Made by a program: the position numbers and the translations under genes | Shown: piece by piece, positions 30,606-42,591 of the stretch | Layout: the number at the start of each line of letters is the position of its first letter | Numbering within the stretch: the first letter of the stretch is position 1 | NCBI GenBank assembly: GCA_029204225.1 | Contig: CM055098.1 | Span: 15,832,858-15,896,857, forward strand | Reading direction: 5' to 3' | Length of the DNA stretch: 64,000 bases | Origin: Diphasiastrum complanatum | Lineage: Eukaryota > Streptophyta > Lycopodiopsida > Lycopodiales > Lycopodiaceae | Notes under the pieces: model-generated | Database searches by the model: none | What the model was told of the DNA's origin: nothing | The model's input: the letters and a program-made list of their open reading frames with translations, nothing else

Positions 30606-32000
30606 CTCCCTCCCCCTTAAGAACCATCTTGGTCCTCTAAGACAGTTTGGAAAAATCTTGCGAAGGACGCTGCCTCTTTCCCAGGTGGCATTCTCAACAG
30701 GCTGATCATCCCACTTGACTAGATATTCCTGGTATAGAGTATGACGAGTCTGCGTCTCTCTACTATCAAGAATCTCCTCTGGTTCATGTGGACGTTGCTG
30801 AGAATCCAATGGGAGAACTAGAACACTGTCCCCTACCAGATTTTCTGATCTGGCTAAGGCTTTTTGTAACTGACTTACATGAAACACTGGAAAAACCTTA
30901 CTGCTGTGTGGGAGTTCTAGTTCATAGGTGAGCTCGCCTAGTCTGCTACTGATGGTAAAAGGACCACAATACCTAGGAGACAACTTAGCACACACTCCTG
31001 ATTTGAGGGTTTTAGAGCCAACTGGGACTTTCAAGTAGACTTTCTCACCAGCGGAGAACTGCACATCCCGTCTGTGTGGATTTGCATAATGCCTGGCTCG
31101 ATCCTGGGATTGCCTAATGCTACGCTTAGCATGTTCCATCATCTGGTTTAGGTCTTCTAAAAAGTTTTTGGTTGCTTCAACTTTTTCTTGTTTAAACCCT
31201 ACAGCTGTGGGTGAGCGTGGCTGAAAACCGTACATCAGCATAAATGGGTTGTATCCCGTAGCTGAATGTTTGGTACTGTTGTAAGCAAACTCTAATATCA
31301 AGAGATACTCCTCTCAATTAGTCTGCTTTTTGCTGACGTATGCACGAACCATATCCTCCAGCACCTGATTTACTCTTTCTGTTTGACCGTGGTCGGTGGT
31401 ACTCATGTTAAGTTTAGTATGGAGGTGATGGAATACTGCCCTCCAAAAATTTCCAAAAAACTTACTGTCCCGGTCGCTGACTATGCCGGAAGGTAGACCG
31501 TACAATTTAAATAGCCCATCTACAAACAACCTCGCTAACCCTGGAGCTCTAACGGTTGTTTTGCTCGGAATAAAGTGAGCCATTTTGGTCAGACGATCAA
31601 CTATGACCCATATAGCGTCATTACCCTTTTGGGTTTTAGGCAGGCCTACTATAAAATCCATGGAGATACTCTCCCATTTACCAGCTGGTATATCTAAGGG
31701 CTGTAGCATCCCTCCCGCCTTTAAACGCTCTGCTTTATTTACCTGACATTTCTGGCAACTGGTTACATATTGCTGGACGTCCTTTTTCATACTGGGCCAG
31801 AAAAATTGCCTACGAAGAAGCTCATAGGTCTTTTGAATGCTTGGGTGCCCCGCACTAGGACTGTCATGACACTCATATAGGACCTGCTGCCTATAATCCT
31901 TTGAATTGGAGACACATACTCTATCTCTATAGAGCAAGTACTCATCCTGAATGGAATATTGTTTCCATTTGAATCCTTGAGTCAACTTACCCTCAACCAC
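30573..32000 (-). pseudogene. Gypsy-3 integrase and chromodomain
   Basis: The 32000-31314 frame has CHDSPSAGHPSIQKTYELLR, CQKCQVNKAERLK, MDFIVGLPKTQKG, GIVSDRDSKFFGNFW and TDHGQTERVNQVLED. The TDG segment is short by a few codons compared with Gypsy-2. A frame change at about 31310 leads to 31301-30573 with FAYNSTKHSATGY, LSPRYCGPF and YLVKWDDQPVENATWE. The protein ends differently because of a late shift. Confidence 0.85.
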
Positions 32001-32012
32001 TGGGGTTTGCTT

Positions 32013-32765
32013 GGGTAATACAGGCTCAGAATCCTCAACATCATCTGACGTATACTCGGACTCATCATCATTCTCAACGGAAGCTGCCGTATTCTTGGAT
32101 GAACTGGCACCAGCCCCGGGAATTGGTTCTAGAGTCCGTGGCTGTATGCTCTGGACCGAGTTCTAGATAATAGAGAAGAATGCATCATGCTGGCACTTCC
32201 CTCTCAAGGACTCGAGTAACTCACTACAAATCTGAGTAAAACTCAGCTCGTTTATCATAGGCATTCTACTAATCTGCTACTGTGTTGAATTTCCTCCGTC
32301 TATATCTGATAGACATATCAAACTCTTGCATTAACTCAGCCCAGCGAGTTGTCCCACCTCTGAGCTCAGGCTGATTGCAAAGATATCTGAGACTCTCAGG
32401 ACCTCAAAGTTGGCACCATACAAATAATGCCTCCAAGTCTTAAGGGCATGAACTATGGAGAAGAGTTCCTTTTCATAGGCACTATACCTCGTCTATGTTA
32501 GCTCGAGTTTTTTACTCTCGAACGCAACTGGTCGTCCACCCTGAGTTCGCACAACACCAACTGCAAAGTTGCTAGCATCTGTTTCGACCACAAATGGCTG
32601 ATTGGGGTCGACGACTTTTAAAACTGGTGCTGTAGCTAAGGTTGTTTTGAGAGCATCAAAGCTCTCCTGCTGTGTGGACTCCCAAATGAACTCCTTTCCC
32701 TTCCCATTAAGAAGATTTGTCATGGGAACTGCTATCTTAGCATATTCCTTGATGAATCGTCTGTA
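32013..32765 (-). pseudogene. Gypsy-3 RNase H region, broken
   Basis: Contains [20 protein letters not shown] and VETDASNFAVGVVRTQGG, followed by several shifts and a small loss near 32395 where Gypsy-2 has TDHESL. An acidic spacer toward integrase (DDESEY) is kept. Confidence 0.75.
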
Positions 32766-33710
32766 TTATCCCGCCAAACCAAGAATTATCTGAAGCTCTA
32801 AAATATTCTGAGTTCTCAACAAATTGAGTATGGCTTTGACCTGATTAGGGTCCATCTTATTTCCATCTGCCGAGATAATGTGACCCAAATAAGCTAGTTC
32901 TTCAACGAAGAATTCACACTTAGGTTTCTTAGCATAAAGCTTATGCTTTCTAAGCAGTCGAAACACCTTTCTGAGGTGCTTAAGATGCTCCTTCCTTGTC
33001 TTACTGTACATGAGGATGTCATCTAAAAATATGATCACAAACTTACCCAAGTATGGTCTGAGGACACTGTTCATCAAGGTCATAAAGGTAGCTGGAGCAT
33101 TTGTGAGCCCAAAAGGCATCACCTTAAACTCATAATGACCATGACGAGTCCTAAAAGTTGTTTTCGGGACATCTTCCGACTTTATACGGACTTGATAATA
33201 TCCCGATCTTAGGTCTATTTTACTGAAAAACTTAGCCCCGTCGAGTTGATCAAACAACTCGTCTGCCCGAGGCATTGGGTATTTATTCTTAATTGTGACT
33301 TTATTGAGGGTTCTGTAATCTACGCAAAGATGCATAGACCCCTCTTTCTTTTTCACGAAAAGGACTGGTGAGGCCCATGGTGAACTACTGGTCTGAATTT
33401 GGCCTTTCCCAAGATAATCTGTTAACTGCCTAGTTATTTCTTCATCCTTTGTTCGGCTTACCCGATACGGAGGTTTCGAAATAGGTGCTGTACCTGGTAC
33501 TTGGTTTATTACATGATCTACCTCTCTGCTAGGTGGTAAACCATGTGGTAAATTTTCAAGAAAAACATTCTTAAATTTAGACAACAAAGTTTCTAATCTA
33601 CTGATTTTTTGTTGTAAAGATCTAGAAATAGAAACTTTTGGAATAAACTGAAAGTTGCATAAGAGTACCTGATGGTCGTCGTCTCCGATTAGCTGAAGGT
33701 TAGTTCGCAA
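32766..33710 (-). pseudogene. Gypsy-3 reverse transcriptase
   Basis: 314 codons with [52 protein letters not shown] and [11 protein letters not shown], so the polymerase motifs are kept. The frame enters directly from the zinc-knuckle region because the protease part is deleted at about 33694-33705. Confidence 0.85.
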
Positions 33711-34890
33711 CAGTGTTCATGGTCTTCATGAAACACCTTGATCTCGGAAGCTGCCGAGTCACTTGGGAAACTTACTGTTTGAAGAAGATGAACTTGTTTT
33801 TTATCGTTTTTAGTGAATGGCCCCTTGGGACACTGTCTGACTGTGTGTCCCTTGCCCATACACACAAACACAAACGTTCTTGTTTGGCTTTCTCCAAATC
33901 TTTTGTTTTAAGGGCTGTATGATTAATGGGCGTTTCTGAGGAGCTTCACTTTTAACTTTATCTTCTTTCTTTCATTTTAAAAATTTCTTTTGAAATTGAA
34001 AGTCTTTCTGAGGAGGTCGCTCAGAAAGGGGCTGCTATCTCCGCCCTCCTTCTACCCACTGAATCATCATAGATTTGAGCATATTTGAGAGCAAGCTCTA
34101 GGGTAGTGGGCAAGTTTCTCTGGACCTCTACTTTATATTCATCTTAAGGCCACGGACAAATCCTCTGATTTTCTGATTATCATCCATATTTTTTATCTTT
34201 AAAATTGCCTCTCGATATTGCGAGATATATTGGATTAAAGATTTGTCCATTATTGTTTTCTCCCAGGCTTCCCAGGCTCTATCAAGTTCATTTTCTGGTA
34301 GAAACTCTCTTAGGAAGGCTTCTTCAAAAGCTTTCCATGACTGGGGGGTCTGCTCAGTCTCCTAGAGGTTTAACCACCACATATAGGCCATGGGCCCTAG
34401 GGAAAGACTGGCCTCATTAGCTTGCAAATGGTCAGGGGTATGTTTAAGAGCATGAATGTTCTTCCATTTGCTAAGGAAGGTTTGTAGAATATTTGCGTTT
34501 CTATCCTTCTCTTCCCCAATAAAAGTAGGAGGCTTCAAGTCTTAAAGACACTCGGGTGAGACCGCATAGGCTCACCTGAAACTGATAGAAGTGGAGACGG
34601 GGATGGTTGAGAATTGGATGGGAGGCTTCCTTTCGCGGAGTTCAAAATTAAACTTTTGAGCTCGGCGAACGAGTTGTCCATACTGGATTTGAATTGGCGA
34701 AAGCCAGTTTCAATTCATCCACTTCTGTTACCAAGTGAAAAAACTACTCCTTGGTAACCAATTCGTCGAGTTCTTCGGCGAATTCAACTTCCATGGGTTC
34801 TTTCCCCTTACTAAAAGTCAAGGCTTCTGTTTCAAGTTCGTCAATGCCTCTCTCTGGGGGTTGATTAGGTCCCTGAGGAGTGGTCATTTT
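33689..34890 (-). pseudogene. Gypsy-3 gag with zinc knuckle, protease lost
   Basis: Gag homology runs over 34890-33720 with many frame changes. The zinc knuckle reads [18 protein letters not shown] around 33840. Compared with Gypsy-2 about 460 bases (26440-26900 there) are missing, which removes the whole aspartic protease. Confidence 0.8.
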
Positions 34891-35570
34891 TGAAACCGAA
34901 AGAGATGTACCTTAACTTCTGACTGAAAATAAGAAAAAAGATTGACTAAACTGGAAAAACAAAAGTAGAATACTTAGCTCTTTCTTAGGACTGTACTTCC
35001 AGAGAGAAAAGCAAGAAAACCCCTCAGTTCTTCCACAACTGTCCAATCCGTCTTCTTAAACTGCCTGTAATCAGGTGAAGGTAATCTGGAGATTACAAGA
35101 AAAATCAGGCTTGAACCACCAGCTATCCTCGCTGTCTGAGATGTTAGTCTGCTGCTCTGAAAAATCGGATTTCTCTGTGAACCAAAATCTGGTTTGGGCT
35201 ACTGACTGCCCTCGCTAACTGAGTAGCAATCAATCTGCCTCCAAAACTTGGATTTGATGACCCAAAAGTGTAGGCAAAAATCTGATTATTATCTTGGAGG
35301 ACCCTCGCTGACTGGACAGCAACTCGTCGGCTCAAGAACTCTTTGATGTGGGCCCAAGGATGATTGCAAACATCTGAATTTGTTGAGCACCCTGCTCGCT
35401 GATCTGGCCAGGACTGCTAGTGCTTCAATTCACCTGATTTTGGCTAAAAATCACTTGCTAAATCCGATCTCTCCACAGTTCTTAGAGCGCTGGACCTGCA
35501 TCAGGTTTCCTACTCTAAAACCGCTCACAAATTGCTAATTTTTACACAGGAAACAGAGGTAGATCTGCAA
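34891..35570 (-). other. Gypsy-3 leader remnant
   Basis: Non-coding; shares scattered blocks with the Gypsy-2 leader and then loses similarity before the primer site. Confidence 0.55.
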
Positions 35571-37888
35571 TCAACCTCCCCCTTCGTGGTGAGCGGGATG
35601 TGCCTCCTGGACCGCTTGTTTCAGCTATGCAGTTGCATAGGATCCATTGTGAGTACATGTGTGTTTGCTTTCTACCAGTACTATTGCCAATTTGGATCAA
35701 GAGATTAGGAGAGAGTTTTCGGATGTGTTCATAGATGATCTTCCATCTGTTTTCCCTCCTAAGAGAACATAAGATTGAATTACAGAATGAGTCTTAAGGA
35801 GGAAGAGGAAGTGAGACGGATGGTCGATGATTATCTGGCCAAGGGGCAGATACAACCTAGTTATTCCCCTTTTGCCTCTCCGATCATTCTTGTAAAAAAG
35901 AAGGATGGATCATGGCGTATGTGTGTGGATTATCGAGGTTTGAACAAAATAACAGTTAAACATCGATATCCTATGCCACGTATAGATGATTTGCTTGATG
36001 CCTTGTCAGGTGTCACTGTGTTCAGTAAAATAGACCTAAAGAGTGGATACCATCAGGTTAGAGTTCGTGAAGAGAATGTACACAAGACTGCCTCAGAACT
36101 CGGTTCGGTCACTATGAGTATCTTGTGATGCCATTTGGATTGACTAATGCCCCAGCTACATTCATGATGATGATGAATGATGTGCTCAGACCGTATATGA
36201 GTAAGTTTGTCGTAAACTTTGTTGATGACATTCTGACTTACAGTGCAGGTGAGGTCAAGCATATGACTCACCTTAGGACTGTGTTGTCTACTTTGAGGGA
36301 GAACACTTTGTTTGCCAATAGTAAAAAAAGTGAATTGTTTAAAAAAGAGATCGAGCATCTTGGTCATGTAGTGTTTGCTGATGGAGTAAGGCCAGATCCT
36401 AAGAAGGTTGCTGTGATCGTTGCATGGCTTGTGCCAGCTGATTTGACAGCACTCCGTTCTTTTCTTGGATTGGCAGTATTTTATAGAAAATATGTTAAGA
36501 AATACTCCTATATTGCAGCACCTTTGACTAATTTGACTCAAAAGAATAGATTTGGTGAGTGGACTGAACTACAGCAAGCAAGCTTTGATCAGTTGAAGCA
36601 AGCTATTGCTAAGTGCGTCACTCTAAAGATTGTAGACCCTCAAAAGCCCTATGTTATAGATACGGATGCGAGTGACATTGTTGTGGGAGCTGTTCTGATG
36701 CAAGAGGGTAGGCCTGTGGCCTTTGAGAGCAAGAAGCTCAACCCTGCACAGAAAAATTATCCAACTCATGAAAAGGAGTTGTATGCCATAATTCATGCAT
36801 TAAAGGCATAGAGGCATTATCTGTATGGATCGGAATTTGTGGTATTCACTGATCATGATACCTTGAGATACTTTTGTAAGCAGCCAGACCTTAGAGGCCG
36901 GCAAGCTAGATGGTCTGAGCTCATGCGAGAATTCCTAATGGAGATTCGGTACAAGAAAGGTGCCGAGAATCGTGTGGCAGATGCACTATCTCGTGTAGTG
37001 TATCAGATGTCATTTGTAGTCATTGAAAATGACTTACATTTTGAGATAAGAAAGTCTTAGCAGGAAGATCCTCACTGTAAGAAAGTGGAACAGGAGGTGA
37101 GTCATGGCAATTAGAGGTGCAGTTGGGAATGAGTAGCTGAGAGAGTTAACCAAACCTTGGAAGACATGCTTAGGGCGTATGTGAGTGAAAGGCAAACGCA
37201 ATGGGAACGTTACCTACCATTATTGGAGTTTGCCTATAATGACAAAAAGAATGCATCTACGAAGATGAGTCCTTTTGAGCTAAATTATAGTTTCAGACCA
37301 CCCAGTCCAGTTACTATAGGTATGCCTCATAAGACACCTAGTGCTATGGAATTTCTAACTCACATGCAACAGATGTTGGAGTTAGCAAAGGAAAATGTAA
37401 AAGCGGCGATGGATCGGGCAAAGACATATGCTGATCTGGATCGTACGCCAAGAGAGTTCGAGGAAGGAGATATGGTATTTCTCAGGATTCCAAAGGACTC
37501 GAAAACCCTAAAGACAGGCAAGTGTTATAAGTTGTCACCTAGATACTGTGGACCTTGGAAAATCATTAAAAAGAGCGTTGCTTATGAATTGGATTTGCCT
37601 GTTGGTTGTAAGGTTCATCCTGTTTTTCATGTTTCACGCTTAAAGGTGGTTTTACATGACGGTGGTAACTTAGTGGTTGATGGCCTTGTATTGTTTCAGG
37701 AGCATGGGGAGGTGATGCATGGACCAGCGAGAGTATTGGACCGGAGGCATAGACGGTTGCGGAATCGTTTGCTCCGTGAGTACTTGGTAGCATGGCATGG
37801 ACGACCTCTCAGTGATGCTACTTGGGAGACTGCTCATGGGTTGCATGCACAGTATTTAGACTTTGCCATCGAGGACGATGTCATCTAA
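35571..37888 (+). pseudogene. Gypsy-4 pol: RT, RNase H, broken integrase, chromodomain
   Basis: 5'-truncated element. The RT region starts near 35680 with REFSDVFIDDLPSVFPP and goes on from 35775 with RMCVDYRGLNKITVKHRYPM and KIDLKSGYHQVRV. A frameshift near 36105 precedes [20 protein letters not shown] and FVDDILTYS. RNase H (IDTDASDIVVGAVLMQEG) is cut by a TAG at about 36811 where the family has Trp. The integrase finger and most of the core are missing; sequence jumps at about 37100-37140 to ERVNQTLEDMLRAYVSERQ. After that FAYNDKKNAST, LSPRYCGPW, HPVFHVSRLK and the chromodomain (YLVAWHGRPLSDATWE) are open to 37888. Confidence 0.88.
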
Positions 37889-38559
37889 GGAGGGAAGGGA
37901 TGTCACATGTTCTTTGAATCCCTTGCCCAATGTGAATGGTAAATTGTAATTATTAAATTGTAAATGGCTAAGTCACCGGCCTGTGGAGACAATTGTAAAT
38001 TGCAATGTGAATATCTGTTATAGTGACTAAATCCGAGATGGCCAAGGGGGTACTGGGTCTCATGAGAGTTTGCTGGATTGACCTCCTAAAAAGTAGGAAG
38101 GGTTGATCGGTCAATGTGACACGTGTCATATGCTCACTGGGACACTTGGTCCAGTGTATGAGTGACACTTGTCGGACGGTGACGGGTCAACAAGACGTGT
38201 CATATGCTCATTGGGACACTTGGTCCAATGCATGAGTAACACGTGTTAGACTGTCCACCTACTAGCTTGCCTATGTGTTAAGGTGCTGCCAAGTGGCAAG
38301 TGTCGGCTGTGCATGGAGTTTGCCATGTGTCGACGTTAGGATGTGTCAGGGTTAAGGGGTGCTTGAGGGGAGATAGTGTGAGCCTTGTCAGGCATTCCTC
38401 ATTATGGTATTCCTATGCACCTATGGTTGGGAGGAGACTTGGAACAGAGCTCTCATGTTTGCTTGTTGATCTATGTACATTTGCTTGAGATTAATAAACT
38501 GACGGATTTGTTGGGTAATTCTGTGTATTTACTTAGGGTTTGTGAGCTTGTGTGCAACA
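37889..38559 (+). repeat. Gypsy-4 polypurine tract and probable 3' LTR
   Basis: AAGGAGGGAAGGGA (37889-37902) is the tract and TGTCACATG from about 37904 the LTR start. A possible end is GCAACA at 38559. Inside are two copies of a ...GACACTTGGTCCA(G/A)TG.ATGAGT.ACAC phrase at about 38147 and 38216, and an AATAAA at about 38494. No matching 5' LTR is present. Confidence 0.6.
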
Positions 38560-38833
38560 GTGGGAGAAGGAACTTAACCAAATTTAATATCCCTTTGGAG
38601 TCCATGGGCCATGTGGCACCTTTTGGTGGTCCCACATGGTGGAGAAACTCTAGAAGGGACAAATGGGGCCTTTCTTGGGCCCCACTTGTCCTTTTTGCAT
38701 GGAGGAAGGGGAGGAGCTTAGGGGAGGGGGTAAAGGAGTGTACGTTCTCATTCCTTCACCTCATTTTCCTAAGTTGCTTGTTTTTGCTCTCTAAGTTCAA
38801 GTTAGCTTATTTTCTTGGCCTTTTGAGCTATGG

Positions 38834-39340
38834 TTGTCAATTTTTAACGGTTTGGATGCCGTTGCTCTCCGTTTTTCCTCTAGTCTTTTCCTACACCTTA
38901 CCCTTGCCATGGAGACTCCTATGGATGTCACCCAAGCTCCAAGCCCGGCTGGGGCTGATATGGAGGAAATGGCACGTGCGATAAATCTGTTGCAGCAACA
39001 GATTGTTGACATGCGGTCTAAGCATGAACGGGCGGAGGCTGAAATGAGGGCTATGACCCAATCTTGGCAAGCACTCCTCAACCCGATGTTCACCCCGGAA
39101 TTCTTTACAGGGGAGAAAATGGACAGACACCAGGACGTTGTCTTGGCTTGACTTGATCAATGGACATCTCATTTTTCCGTGCACGATCTGCCAGATAGCT
39201 CCCGGATTGCTACTGCCATTATGTTTTTATGCAGTAAAGCGTACTCATGGTGGCAGGATCTTAAGGAACGTGCTACAGTTTCAACTACTTGGAATGATTT
39301 CCAAATAGCCTTTAAGACCGCCTTTATGTTTTGAATATTA
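38834..39340 (+). pseudogene. Gypsy-5 gag, N-terminal part
   Basis: Starts with a Met at about 38909 and runs METPMDVTQAPSPAGADMEE, with a heptad-like INLLQQQIVDMRSKHERAEA stretch and FTPEFFTGEKMDRHQD. A TGA at about 39150 is followed by LDQWTSHFSVHDLPDSSRIA and SWWQDLKERATVSTTWNDF, the typical retrotransposon gag segment. A further shift lies near 39330. It is a different lineage from Gypsy-2. Confidence 0.75.
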
Positions 39341-41199
39341 TCGTCGATTTGCTACATCACAAATGGGGATGGAACCCTTGGATGCTATTTGCAAGACTTC
39401 CAAGAAGCTGCTTTGCGGTTTGTTAACTGCATTGACAGAGTTCTCCTCAAGCTGCATTTTATTTTGGGCTTGCCCAAAGAGTATTAGTTAGAGGTCCACC
39501 ACAATCAGCCACAATCCCTTGAGGATGTCGTGCGTTTCACTCGAATTTTTGACGATACCCATACAGTAACCCGCAAAGAGCAAGAGAAGCCTGAATCCAA
39601 GGAGAAACCCTCTTCGGGCCCTTCCTTTAAAAAGGGAAAAGAGAGAGTTGTTGACAAAGCTTCCCCTTCGGAAAAAGAAGTGCCCTCGGTTGGAGAGAGC
39701 TGACTTTGACAAGGCCAAAAGCGATGGGCTGTGTTTCTCTTGCATGGAGAAGGGCACCTTTTGAAGGATTGCCTGAAGAAACGGAAGAAGGGTGGCCGCT
39801 CTTTCAAGGCTCTAGGTAATTCTTCTATTTCTTGTCTTTTCCGACAGCTCTCCTCTCCTGTATCGCTTTGTCCTTATAGGATGAGCCCGAAGGAAGAAGA
39901 TGAGGTTGCTAGGCAACTTGAGGAGTATTTACGTAAGGGCCACATTAGACCCAGTAAGTCCCCTTGGGGAGCTCCTGTTTTGTTAACCACCAAGAAAGAC
40001 TGTGGTATTCGTCTTTGCGTCGATTACAAGGAGCTTAATAAAATGACTGTTAGGAACTGTTATCCCTTACCTTGGATGGACGACTTAATGGACCGATTGA
40101 ATGGTGCTAGATATTTCACCAAATTGGACCTTAGGTTGGGGTACCATCAAATTAGAATTCATGAGGGGGATGTTTCCAAAACTGGTTTTGTTCTAGGTAT
40201 GGCCATTACGAATTTTTAGTTTTACCCTTTGGTCTAAGTAATGCCCCGACAACCTTCCAACAGATGATGAACGATATTCTTTGACCGTATCTAGGAAAGG
40301 TTTTGGTGGTATTTTTGGACGACATTTTGATTTATAGTTGGACTCTTGAGGAGCATGAGGCACATTTGTGTACGGTCTTATATTTATTAAGACAGGCAAA
40401 GCTTTATGCTAAGGAGTCTAAGTGTGAGTTCTTTCAGACAAGATTGAAGTACTTGGGACATATCGTTTGTGATCGAGGTCTTGAGATCGATTACGATAAG
40501 GTCCAAAAAGTTTGTGATTGGCCTATCTTGAAAACCATAAGGGAATTTAAATCTTTTTTGGGCTTCACATGTTTTTTCCATAAAGTCATTAAAGACTATG
40601 ACTTAATTGCATTGCCTCTAACAAATCTTCTTAAGGTAGTGAAGGAATCCACAAGAAAAACTAAAAAGGGTAATAAGAAGAAAGACAGAAGGCGTTCGAA
40701 AATTAATCCACCTGTTACTTGGACCGATGAACTTAATCAACGCTTTGAGGCTTTGAAGATGTTAGTGTCTACAGCCTCTATCTTACACATAGTGGACCCT
40801 AGCAAACCTTTCCTGGTGGAAATGGATGCTAGTGACTATGCTGTGGGTGCAGTCCTTTACCAGGATGGTAGACTTGTGGCTTTCGAAAGCAAGAAGTTGG
40901 ACCTAATTCAAAGTAGATATTCTACTTATGAGAAGGAACTTTTTGTTGTCATTCACGCATTAAAGACTAGAGACATTATTTGTACGGATCTAAATTCGTG
41001 GTTATGACGGATCATGAGTCTCTTAAGTTTATATGTGATGCCTCAGACCTTAGGGGTTGTAAGGCCCGCTGGTCGGAACTCATTCAGGAGTTCGAATTCG
41101 ACATTAAGTACCGTCATGGTACGTCAAATTGTGTCGTTGATGCTTTGAGCCGGATTGGACAGGTTAATCAAGTATGCTTTGCTGAGTTCGCATCACCAT
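39341..41199 (+). pseudogene. Gypsy-5 zinc knuckle, RT and RNase H; integrase absent
   Basis: A zinc knuckle (LCFSCMEKGHLLKDC) lies at about 39728-39775. No clear protease follows. RT from 39880 has GIRLCVDYKELNKMTVRNCY and KLDLRLGYHQIRI, then a frameshift near 40195 and an in-frame TGA near 40283 before [13 protein letters not shown] and RNase H are separated by a Lys/Arg-rich insert (TRKTKKGNKKKDRRRSK) at about 40650-40705. RNase H has MDASDYAVGAVLYQDG, then a one-base shift near 40970 and MTDHESLKF. Coding ends at about 41213, where LTR-type sequence starts; integrase is missing. Confidence 0.85.
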
Positions 41200-41384
41200 T
41201 GTCATGCCCATGACTGGTCTCGGGTTGTGTATCCATGCTAGAGATCAGTAGACCGACAACCTGTAAGTTAATTATGATTATAAGGGGTTTGGGGCCCTTA
41301 TGTGCACAAGGTCATAATTAATGGTTGTAGGCCTAAACTCATGATGGTGGATTTGTATGAGCCTATCTGGGCCACGTCATCCAG
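41200..41384 (+). repeat. Partial LTR-like unit 1
   Basis: Begins TGTCATGCCCATGACTGG and is about 90% similar to unit 2 at 41394. Its last 24 bases (41361-41384) are the reverse complement of 41577-41600, which is inside the unit 2 LTR. Confidence 0.7.
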
Positions 41385-41393
41385 TTCCACCAT

Positions 41394-42262
41394 TGTCACG
41401 TCCATGACTGGTCTCGGGTAGCGTATCCATGCTAGAGATTAGTAGACCGACAACCCGTAAGTTAATTATGATTATAAGGGGTTTGGGGCCCTTATGCATA
41501 AGGTCATAATTAATGGTTGTAGGCCTAAACTCATGATGGTGGATTTGTATGGGTCTATCAGTGAGTCATTGGGGATCTGGATGACGTGGCCCAGATAGGC
41601 TGCAGAGGTGTCCAGTGAGGTGTCACAGTGCACTACTAGTGGTGCATGGGCCTTGGAGGGTATAAGTATACCTATTGGGCTCTCACTAGTGTATCCTTGA
41701 TTGTGAGACTAGTAGTCGTATGCTGTTGGTGTGATGCCTCACTCCTCTTTGAGATTGATCCATAGCTTGGGGGCTAGATCCGTCGATCTAGGTTTGGTTG
41801 GGTTGGTTTGTCCACCATCAGGTTCCCTTGTGTTGCTTGTGATTGGCATGCTTAGAATAGGATCCTTGGATTGAGGACTTTATAACCATCCTAGGTGGTC
41901 ACGTGTCGCCAGCAGTTCCATGCCTGATGGGACCCACTATGCTATGTCTATATAGTGGTGGGGCTTCCCTTTTGCCATTCACTCAATCTACCCGGGAGTT
42001 GGTGGATGGAGAGCACGTGCAGTAGCCAGGATGTATCTCCAGGCCAGGAGATTTGTGCTAGGGATAGCCAAGGGCGATGGCTGGTGGTATGGGATGCCAG
42101 TTATCGCAGGAGGCTTGACTAGGCATGAGGATTTTGATAGCTCCAGTGCATGGGGGTGGGTCGGTAGTGACCCTATGGATGGGCGGATACAGTTCGTCGT
42201 CACTGGTATGGGGCGTGCGTCGACCTTCAAGGCAATCGGAGATTTAAGGGAGTTGTAACACC
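41394..42262 (+). repeat. LTR-like unit 2 (right end tentative)
   Basis: Begins TGTCACGTCCATGACTGG, directly after a CACCAT that also precedes unit 1. It continues into GC-rich LTR sequence with a possible end TTGTAACA near 42262. Its 5' LTR partner and primer site are not seen. Confidence 0.5.
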
Positions 42263-42530
42263 TGGCGAAGCATTGCTACAATGCTAGGCAGAGTAGTGCC
42301 ACATTTTAAATCAGCGTAAACTGATCATATGAAAAATGCATCATCAAATGATATTCTCTGACAATTTCTACATTGTACAGACCATTCTTTTTTATTGACA
42401 TCTGCATTTCAACTTCTTAATGCTACAAACATTTCATGTAAGGACATATAAGTGATCGAGACTATTAGTGGCATATCTTGGTGTAAACATCAAATAGTAC
42501 TATTGCTGTACCTTTTCCAAATGGATGCAG

Positions 42531-42591
42531 GACCTGGAGCTAGTATCGGAGGGATGTGTGCAACCCGCTGCTCTGGTTCACTGGCTGTTCG
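42531..42591 (+). CDS. D-LDH: D-lactate dehydrogenase, exon e
   Basis: 61 bases that complete the Gly begun by exon d and encode PGASIGGMCATRCSGSLAV, the loop that holds the FAD pyrophosphate. The acceptor is GATGCAG (42524-42530); the donor is GTATGC at 42592. It ends after two bases of an Arg codon completed by exon f. Every residue fits the plant enzyme. It stands after 26.2 kb of intron made of transposons. Confidence 0.95.

Larger units (their letters stand above)
30252..35570 (-). mobile_element. Gypsy-3, degenerate relative of Gypsy-2
   Basis: Same family and orientation as Gypsy-2. It keeps the 3' LTR (30252-30605), polypurine tract (about 30606-30619), integrase, RT and parts of gag and leader, but has no 5' LTR or primer site. 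Many frameshifts, a missing protease and a missing section of RNase H mark it as old. At about 35570 it stops in the leader and meets Gypsy-4. Confidence 0.88.
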
